NCBI GenBank assembly: GCA_023700845.1
Contig: JAMPYD010000094.1
Location: 1-7,178 of the forward strand
Source: Elusimicrobiota bacterium
GTDB lineage: Bacteria > Elusimicrobiota > Elusimicrobia > UBA1565 > UBA9628
Reading direction: 5' to 3'
DNA length: 7,178 nt
A program made the translations under genes and the position numbers. The notes below the pieces were generated by a model. That model had not been told where the DNA came from, searched no databases, and was given only the letters and a program-made list of their open reading frames with translations. This document shows positions 1-5,552 of the stretch, one piece after another (positions within the stretch are counted from its first letter, which is position 1; each line of letters opens with the position of its first letter).

Positions 1-2613
1 CGCGATCGCGCGCGAGGGCGGGATGTAGCTCATGTTGATCTTGTTCATCAGCATGCCCGCCCCGATGCCGATGAACGGCATCTTGCCCGTCAGCATCTCG
101 TAGGCGCACACCGCCAGCGAGTACACGTCGGACTCCTTGCGCACCACGCCCTGCTCCTGCTCGGGCGCCATGTACGGCGGCGTGCCCACGACGGTGTTCG
201 TCATCGAGTAGCGCGTCAGCGCGTCCTTGGCCATGCGCGCGATGCCGAAGTCCATCACCTTGACCTGCCCCGCGCCCGTCAGCATCACGTTCGAGGGCTT
301 CATGTCGCGGTGGATCACGCCGCGCGAGTGCGCGTAGGTCAGCGCCTCGCCCATCGCCCGGGTCACGCGCACCGACTCCGCGGGATCGAGGCGGCCCTTC
401 AGCTGCACCAGATCATGCACGGTCTTGCCGTCCACGTACTCGAACACGAGGTAGACGTCCTCCCCCTCCTCGGCGATCGCGTAGATGTCGACGATGTTCG
501 GATGATGCAGGGAGGCCACCGTCTTCGCCTCGATGATGAAGCGGTCGCGCTCCCGCGCGTTGACGCGCAGCTCGTCGCGCATCTTCTTGATCGCCACGCG
601 CCGTCCGAGCGACCGGTCCGTCCCTTCATAGACCATGCCCATGCCGCCCGCGCCGATCTGCCGCGAGATCTCGTACTGGCCGCGTATCAGGCCCCCGACG
701 TTCCCGGCGACCGAGGCCGGCTGAGCCGTCGCGACGGCGGAATTCGTCGCCGGCGCGGTCCTCCTCGCCTTGGTGAAGACGGAGACGACGGTGTTCTTCA
801 GCGGCGCCAGGACGGTCGACAGCAGGCCCAGGGCGAGGAGCAGGCCGCCGACGGCGCCGGCCCCCACGACGACGCCGAAGCTCTTGCCGCGTCCGGCCGG
901 GGCGGGCGCGGGAGCGCCGCCCTTGGCGCTCTCTCCGGGGAACAGGAACATCACGTCGGCCTCCGACGGCAGCTGCAGCAGGGCCGCGGCCTCCGCGGCC
1001 TGCCGGAACCGAGGGTCGAGCGCCGCCGCGCGGTTGATGTCGGCGAGCATCGCCTCGCGCTGTCCGAGGCCGGCCCAGGCGTGCGCGCGATTGGCGTAGC
1101 CCCAGGCGCTTTTCGGGTCGGCCGCGAGGATCTGCTCCGAGGTGGCGAGCGCGTCGCGCCAGCGGCGCGTGCGGTTCTGAGCCAGGGCCTGGATGCTGAG
1201 CAGGGCCATGTTGCCGGGCGCGAGCGCCAGGCCCGCGGCCGCGTCCTTGATCGCGTCCTCCCAGCGGCCGAGCCGCCCGTAGGCCTGGGCCCGGAGGTTG
1301 AGCAAAGCGGGGTTGTTCGGATCCTGATTGAGCGCCTTGGTGAGAATCTCGAGCGCGCCCGTGGCGTCGCCGAGCTTCATCGCGTTCATCGAGGCGGCCC
1401 GCGCCTGATCGCCGGCGAGGCGGGCCGCGCCGGCGGCAGCGACCGACGACATCGGTCCGGCGGCGCCGTCGACGCCGCCCGGCTCGAAGCCCGGGGAGCC
1501 GAGCGCGGCGGCGTTCGCCTTCGCCGAGCTCGCCCCGCTCGCGCCGACCCCGGCCGCGTCGCCGCGGCCTTTCACCGACTGATAAATCTCCATCGCGCTG
1601 CGGTTGGACGCGTCGAGAGCCAGCGCCCTCTGGGACAGCGCCAGCGCCTCCGCGTAATTCCGGCTCGCGAGCGCGTCGATGCCGCGGGTCGCGAAGATCT
1701 GGGACACGCCCGCCGGGGACACGATCGAGTCGATCACGCTCCCGCCGGAGCCGCCCGACCCGGACCCTGTGCCCGGCTTCGGCCAGTTGCCCGTGGGGCG
1801 CGAGGGACGCGGGGGGCGGACTCCGCCGCCGCCGTTGTTGCCGCCGCCGTTGTCGCCGCCGCCGTCGCCGCCGTCGGGAGGCTGGGGAGCCGTGGGATCC
1901 AGCACGTACTTCGCGGACGCCTCCGCGAGGCGGGCCACGTCCGACTGCACGAGCATCTGCTCGGGCGTCAATCTCGGACCGATCGAGCCGTAGCGCCCGC
2001 GGCTCTGCACATATCGCCCGGCGGCGTCATCCGTCGTCTCCGCGCCCGTCTGGCCGGACGCGGGCGGATTGATGCTTTGTTCGATTTGAGCGTTTTCATG
2101 CGCCGCCGCGAGGGAAGGATCGGTCGCGGACTCCAGCATGCGCGCGGAGTTCACCCGGATGAAGTTCTGGTCGAAATCGACGGTCGCCTGCTTTTGATTT
2201 TGGAGCGTCGCCGTGAAAACGGCCTCGCGACGGGCCTCCGGCATGGCCGCCGACGCGACGACGGCTTTCTTGATCGTCGGGATGAGCACCTTCGTGACCC
2301 TCTGCCCGATGTAGTCGAATTCCCAGTCGTTGTATTTTTCCCGCTTCAGCACCGCGTCCGCCTGCGAATCGAACCGCTTGCGGGTCGCGTCGATGTTGCT
2401 GATATAAACATCCAGCAGCGGATCCTCCTTATAATCCGTCTTGACCTCCTCGCGAAGCTCCTCGAACTCCCGCCCGGCCCGCTGCTTGACCTCCTTTTTG
2501 GCGATGCACTTCCTGCCCCAACAGAACAGGCCCGCCTCGCTGGGCGGCGCGGCGAAGAGAGTCGAGAGGACCGCGAGCGCCGCGGCCGCGTGAACCAGGG
2601 GTATCGGTTTCAT
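1..2613 (-). CDS. Gene A: exported TPR, single-pass membrane, Hanks-type Ser/Thr protein kinase (3' end cut by window)
   Basis: Predicted receptor-like kinase that phosphorylates Ser/Thr on cytoplasmic targets; substrates unknown. The frame is open from ATG at 2613 to the window edge (871 residues). By comparison with gene B about 46 residues are missing. Order: signal peptide 1-27 (MKPIP, hydrophobic core, SEA|G cleavage); helical, charged ectodomain about 38-235 with Cys31 and Cys36; Gly/Asn tract 247-264; one TPR near 310-349; Gly/Ala-rich linker; four TPRs about 408-537; DPRF/LQLP motif 533-561; membrane helix 579-603; linker; kinase from about 645. Catalytic motifs are intact: glycine loop GAGGMG 654-659, VAIK Lys676, helix-C Glu695, HRD 768-770 with Lys772 and Asn775, DFG 788-790, APE 816-818. 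The start is supported by the signal peptide and by GAGG five bases upstream. It follows gene B by 7 bp. The kinase half is nearly a copy of gene B's, but the ectodomain is not. The kinase call is certain; the ectodomain's role is unknown. Confidence 0.95.
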   Translation of the reverse strand, partial: MKPIPLVHAAAALAVLSTLFAAPPSEAGLFCWGRKCIAKKEVKQRAGREFEELREEVKTDYKEDPLLDVYISNIDATRKRFDSQADAVLKREKYNDWEFDYIGQRVTKVLIPTIKKAVVASAAMPEARREAVFTATLQNQKQATVDFDQNFIRVNSARMLESATDPSLAAAHENAQIEQSINPPASGQTGAETTDDAAGRYVQSRGRYGSIGPRLTPEQMLVQSDVARLAEASAKYVLDPTAPQPPDGGDGGGDNGGGNNGGGGVRPPRPSRPTGNWPKPGTGSGSGGSGGSVIDSIVSPAGVSQIFATRGIDALASRNYAEALALSQRALALDASNRSAMEIYQSVKGRGDAAGVGASGASSAKANAAALGSPGFEPGGVDGAAGPMSSVAAAGAARLAGDQARAASMNAMKLGDATGALEILTKALNQDPNNPALLNLRAQAYGRLGRWEDAIKDAAAGLALAPGNMALLSIQALAQNRTRRWRDALATSEQILAADPKSAWGYANRAHAWAGLGQREAMLADINRAAALDPRFRQAAEAAALLQLPSEADVMFLFPGESAKGGAPAPAPAGRGKSFGVVVGAGAVGGLLLALGLLSTVLAPLKNTVVSVFTKARRTAPATNSAVATAQPASVAGNVGGLIRGQYEISRQIGAGGMGMVYEGTDRSLGRRVAIKKMRDELRVNARERDRFIIEAKTVASLHHPNIVDIYAIAEEGEDVYLVFEYVDGKTVHDLVQLKGRLDPAESVRVTRAMGEALTYAHSRGVIHRDMKPSNVMLTGAGQVKVMDFGIARMAKDALTRYSMTNTVVGTPPYMAPEQEQGVVRKESDVYSLAVCAYEMLTGKMPFIGIGAGMLMNKINMSYIPPSRAIA
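2..690 (-). repeat. Duplicated kinase-coding block, copy in gene A
   Basis: This block aligns without gaps to 2763-3451 at a constant offset of 2761. Bases 2-61 and 2763-2822 are identical over 60 bp, and further long exact stretches occur around the activation segment (about 181-218 and 220-273). At protein level I count 24 differences in 230 aligned residues. Similarity falls off in the linker upstream of the glycine loop and returns over the membrane helix. Confidence 0.9.
1822..1875 (-). repeat. Gly/Asn-rich coding microsatellite in gene A
   Basis: Imperfect runs of GGC codons interrupted by GAC and AAC encode residues 247-264, mostly Gly with Asp/Asn. The tract separates the helical ectodomain from the TPR region and is probably a flexible tether. 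Slippage in whole-codon steps could change its length without breaking the frame. Confidence 0.75.
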
Positions 2614-2618
2614 AAATG

Positions 2619-2622
2619 CCTC
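2619..2622 (-). promoter_or_regulatory. Ribosome binding site of gene A overlapping the stop codon of gene B
   Basis: On the minus strand the sequence TGAGGCATTTATG contains the TGA stop of gene B, a GAGG Shine-Dalgarno that reuses the last two bases of that stop, a 5-base spacer and the ATG of gene A. A ribosome terminating on B therefore sits on A's initiation site, which suggests translational coupling. No separate promoter for A is apparent in the 7-bp gap. Confidence 0.7.
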
Positions 2623-5455
2623 AGACGGGCTTGGGGGACGAGCGCGCCCCGCCGAAGGCGGCCTCGAGAGCGGAGGCGAACTCCTGCGGCGTGCGGTAGC
2701 GCTGATCGGGATCGGCCTGGAAGGCCTTCAGGAAAACCTCGTCGAGCGATTCGGGCAGGCCGGCGATCGCGCGCGAGGGCGGGATGTAGCTCATGTTGAT
2801 CTTGTTCATCAGCATGCCCGCCGCGACGCCGATGAAGGGCAGCTTGCCCGTCAGCATCTCGTAGGAGCAGATCGCCAAGGAATAGACGTCGGACTCCTTG
2901 CGCACCACGCCCTGCTCCTGCTCGGGGGCCATGTACGGGGGCGTGCCCACGACGGTGTTCGTCATCGAGTAGCGCGTCAACGCGTCCTTGGCCATGCGCG
3001 CGATGCCGAAGTCCATCACCTTGATGCGGCCGTCGCTCGTCAGCATGACGTTCGAGGGCTTCATGTCGCGATGGATCACGCCGCGCGAGTGCGCGTAGGT
3101 CAGGGCGTCTCCCATCGCGCGCGTCACCCGCACCGAGTCCGAGGGGCTCAGCCGGCCCTGCGACTGCACCAGCTCGTGGATGGTCTTGCCGTCGACGTAC
3201 TCGAACACGAGATAGACGTCCTCGCCTTCCTCGGCGATCGCGTAGATGTCGACGATGTTCCCGTGATGAAGCGAAGCCACGGTCTTGGCCTCGATGACGA
3301 AGCGCTCCCGCTCCCGCGGGTTGATGCGCAGCTCGTCGCGCATCTTCTTGATCGCCACGCGCCGCCCGAGCGAGCGGTCGGTTCCTTCATAGACCATGCC
3401 CATGCCGCCCGCGCCGATCTGGCGGACGATCTCGTACTGGCCCCGGATCACGCCGGCCGCCTCGGCCGCCGGGGCGGCCTCGGGGGTCGCTTCCTCCTCG
3501 AGCGCGTGAACGGACGGTCCGCGGCGCGTCGCCTTCGTGAATGCCGAGACCACCGACTCCTTGAGCGGGGCCAGCACGGTCGAGAGCAGGCCCAGCGCCA
3601 GCAGCAGGCCGCCGAGCAGGCCCGCGCCCACCACGACGCCGAAGCTCCTGCTCCGCGCGGGCGGCGCGGCGGCGGGCGCGTCCGGGTTCTCGCCGGGGAA
3701 CATGAACAGGATGTCCGCGTTCGAGGGCAGCTGAAGCCCCGCGGCCTCGGCCGCGGCCTCCTCGAAGCGGGGATCGATCCCCGCCGCGCGGTTGATGTCG
3801 GACATCATCGACTCCTTGTCGCCGAGGCCGCCGTAGGCGTAGGCGCGATTGGCGTAGGAGTACGCGTTGCGCGAGTCCGCCTCGATGGCCCCGTTCGAGG
3901 TGCCGAGCGCGTCGCGGTACAGCTTGGAGCGGTTCTCCGCGAAGGCCTTGTTGTTGAGCAGGGCGGCGTCCCGCGGGGCCAGCGCGAGGCCCGCGTTGGC
4001 CGACGCGATCGCGCGCTTGTAGTCGCCCGTGCGGGCGTAGACGCCGGACAAGAAGTTGTGGGCGCCGGCGTTGTTCGGATTCAGCTCGAGCGCGCGCTGA
4101 GCCAGGGCGATGGCCGCGCCGAAATCTCCCAGGGCCAAGGCGCGGCGCGCCTCGTCGAGCTTCTGGTTGGAGGCCAAGGTCGCGGCGGTCGTCATGCCGG
4201 GGATTTCGCGCGTGCGGCCCGGATCGAAGCCGCCGAAGCCGGCGGAGCCGCCTCCGCGGTTTTCGTACGCCGCGCCGCCGCCCGAGCCGGAGCCGCCCGA
4301 GCCCCCCGACGACGCCAGGCCGGGCGTGGTGCGCCCTTCCGCGGACCGCAGGATGCCCAGCAGATTCTTGTCCCCGGGGTTGAGCTCGAGGCCCTTCTTC
4401 GCGTCCTGGTAGGCGCCGTCGTAATCGTGGGCCTCGAGGCGCATCGCTCCGCGCAGGCCCAAGGCCTCGGCGTTGCCGCCGAGGGCGATGGCCTTGTTGA
4501 GGGAGGCGAGCCCGCCGGCCTTGTCGCCCTGGCTCAGCTTCTGCTGGGCGTCGAGGCTCCAGTTGTTCGTGTTCTGCGGATTGGACCGGAGCATGTCCGC
4601 GATGTGCTTCGGGGAAGGAAACCGGCTCCTGGGATTGACGGGAGGCGGCGGAGCGGGATTGGCCGGATTCACGGGAGGCTTATACGTGGAAATTCTCTCG
4701 TCCAATCTCCGGTGCAGCCAGTCCATCGGATTGCCGGTGTGCGGGCTGACCACTCCCGCCGAGGGAGCGTCGTTGTGCCTCATGAGCACCGCGTGGGCCT
4801 TTTCGAGGGCCGCCTCGGCCTCCGCCTGTAGCCGCGCGCGGCGCTCCGGGTCCTTGTCCAGCGCGGGATCCTCGTCGGCGACGCGGCGCATGAACTCGGC
4901 GTCGATCATGTCCAGGATTCCGTTGTAGCGGGTGCTGTCGAATTTCCGGTCCGGATTTCTGTCCGGACGCCGGTGCAGGTCGGAGATCATCTGGTCGCCG
5001 ATCGCCGCGTACTTCCCCCCCAGCACCGATCCGTACTGCTGCTGGAATTGCTGGTTCCGGTTGTCGAGCAGCGCCCTGAGCTGGTCCGCCGTCAGGTCGC
5101 CCTCGCTCTTTTTTGCGACACCGCCCTGCTGCAAGCCGCCGGACGTGCCGTCTCCGCCCGGCACCGTTTGCCCGCCGACCGCCCCGGTATTTCCGCCGTC
5201 CGGCAGCGTATGCGCGCCGCTATGGGCGCCTTGCCCCGCCGTCAGCCCGACGGCCCCCGTTCCCCCGGTTTCGCCGACGAGATGGGCGTGCTCGCCTTTG
5301 ACCGTCGAATTGGGCGGGGGGCACGAGCGGGTCGGGTTGCCCTTCGCGTCTTTGCCCACGACCGCTTCCACGCCGCCCGGACACGACCCCGCGTTCGCCG
5401 ACGCGGCCATGGCCAATATCGAGGCCACGGCAAGGAGAGGGATGCCTTTGCTCAT
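2621..5455 (-). CDS. Gene B: exported TPR, single-pass membrane, Hanks-type Ser/Thr protein kinase (complete, 944 aa)
   Basis: The complete member of the set; predicted to carry signals from an extracytoplasmic TPR region to a cytoplasmic kinase. Order: signal peptide 1-22 (MSKGIPLL, ANA|G cleavage); Gly/Thr-rich segment with Cys25 and Cys45; helical segment about 120-255; Pro-rich stretch 259-280; two TPRs about 298-373; Gly/Ser linker 382-411; four TPRs about 432-573; DPRF/LQLP motif 561-589; membrane helix 605-629; Ala/Glu linker; kinase about 673-935. All catalytic motifs are present: GAGGMG 681-686, Lys703, Glu722, HRD 795-797, Lys799, Asn802, DFG 815-817, APE 843-845. The activation segment has Ser/Thr at 827, 830, 832 and 834. 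The usual HPN after helix C reads HGN here (731-733), probably harmless. The start is fixed by the signal peptide, not by a ribosome site: no Shine-Dalgarno is visible, and the upstream promoter would start the RNA at the ATG. Its stop overlaps gene A's ribosome site. PknB relatives with PASTA domains are a poor match because the sensor is N-terminal here. Confidence 0.97.
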   Translation of the reverse strand: MSKGIPLLAVASILAMAASANAGSCPGGVEAVVGKDAKGNPTRSCPPPNSTVKGEHAHLVGETGGTGAVGLTAGQGAHSGAHTLPDGGNTGAVGGQTVPGGDGTSGGLQQGGVAKKSEGDLTADQLRALLDNRNQQFQQQYGSVLGGKYAAIGDQMISDLHRRPDRNPDRKFDSTRYNGILDMIDAEFMRRVADEDPALDKDPERRARLQAEAEAALEKAHAVLMRHNDAPSAGVVSPHTGNPMDWLHRRLDERISTYKPPVNPANPAPPPPVNPRSRFPSPKHIADMLRSNPQNTNNWSLDAQQKLSQGDKAGGLASLNKAIALGGNAEALGLRGAMRLEAHDYDGAYQDAKKGLELNPGDKNLLGILRSAEGRTTPGLASSGGSGGSGSGGGAAYENRGGGSAGFGGFDPGRTREIPGMTTAATLASNQKLDEARRALALGDFGAAIALAQRALELNPNNAGAHNFLSGVYARTGDYKRAIASANAGLALAPRDAALLNNKAFAENRSKLYRDALGTSNGAIEADSRNAYSYANRAYAYGGLGDKESMMSDINRAAGIDPRFEEAAAEAAGLQLPSNADILFMFPGENPDAPAAAPPARSRSFGVVVGAGLLGGLLLALGLLSTVLAPLKESVVSAFTKATRRGPSVHALEEEATPEAAPAAEAAGVIRGQYEIVRQIGAGGMGMVYEGTDRSLGRRVAIKKMRDELRINPRERERFVIEAKTVASLHHGNIVDIYAIAEEGEDVYLVFEYVDGKTIHELVQSQGRLSPSDSVRVTRAMGDALTYAHSRGVIHRDMKPSNVMLTSDGRIKVMDFGIARMAKDALTRYSMTNTVVGTPPYMAPEQEQGVVRKESDVYSLAICSYEMLTGKLPFIGVAAGMLMNKINMSYIPPSRAIAGLPESLDEVFLKAFQADPDQRYRTPQEFASALEAAFGGARSSPKPV
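2763..3451 (-). repeat. Duplicated kinase-coding block, copy in gene B
   Basis: Partner of the block at 2-690 in gene A, aligned without indels from the C-lobe to just before the glycine loop. The similarity is high enough to support homologous recombination between the two genes. Such recombination would delete or duplicate a segment of about 2.76 kb and fuse one ectodomain to the other kinase in frame. Confidence 0.9.
4226..4312 (-). repeat. Gly/Ser-rich linker splitting the TPR array of gene B
   Basis: Residues 382-410 are dominated by Gly and Ser with a few aromatic residues. They lie between a two-repeat and a four-repeat TPR block, suggesting a flexible hinge in the solenoid. Gene A has a comparable Gly/Ala-rich break at the equivalent place, and both contain the short motif GF[ED]PG. 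Confidence 0.7.
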
Positions 5456-5461
5456 ACAGTC

Positions 5462-5490
5462 AGTGTAAGGGGGCCGCCAATTCCTGTCAA
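5462..5490 (-). promoter_or_regulatory. Sigma70-type promoter for gene B, predicted leaderless
   Basis: Read on the minus strand, TTGACA (5490-5485, perfect -35) is followed by a 17-bp spacer and TACACT (5467-5462, four of six matches to TATAAT). Six bases (GACTGT) separate the -10 from the ATG of gene B, so the expected +1 falls on the A of ATG at 5455. No Shine-Dalgarno is visible upstream of that ATG, which fits a leaderless transcript. The promoter would let B and A be transcribed independently of C. This is a motif match; no transcription data are available. Confidence 0.6.
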
Positions 5491-5500
5491 GGCGACCGGG

Positions 5501-5547
5501 CGGGTTTTACCGAGCTTTAACGGCTCGAAATGCCCTCGTAAAACGCG
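5501..5547 (-). other. Imperfect nested dyad between genes C and B; possible weak terminator or RNA element
   Basis: The outer arms 5501-5510 and 5538-5547 pair at nine of ten positions (GTTTTAC against GTAAAAC at the core). Inner arms CGAGC 5511-5515 and GCTCG 5523-5527 pair perfectly around a 7-base loop. On the gene C transcript this gives a bulged hairpin starting 5 bases after the stop codon, with about ten unpaired bases on the 5' side. There is no U-run after the stem, so it is not a textbook intrinsic terminator. It lies just upstream of the gene B -35 box. Confidence 0.4.
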
Positions 5548-5552
5548 CGGAA

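Noticed and set aside
2424..2496. Three Shine-Dalgarno-like AGGAGG sequences inside the start of gene A (2424-2430, 2445-2450, 2490-2496)
   Set aside because: No start codon lies at a suitable distance with a meaningful frame, and each encodes Lys/Glu residues in a charged helix. An internal start would also remove the signal peptide.
2521..2523. Cys31 of gene A as a lipoprotein cysteine
   Set aside because: The residues before it (AGLF) do not form a lipobox, and a normal SEA|G signal peptidase I site sits four residues earlier.
310..2799. An 829-codon open frame on the plus strand, antisense to gene A, and a related 586-codon one at 3071-4831 antisense to gene B
   Set aside because: They start alike only because both are antisense to the same kinase catalytic-loop region. 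Their products are Arg/Ala/Gly-rich with no recognisable domain, and the opposite strand encodes full kinases. Long antisense frames are expected in GC-rich DNA.
5501..5547. Intrinsic terminator for gene C
   Set aside because: The stem is imperfect and no U-run follows it, so I list it only as a dyad.
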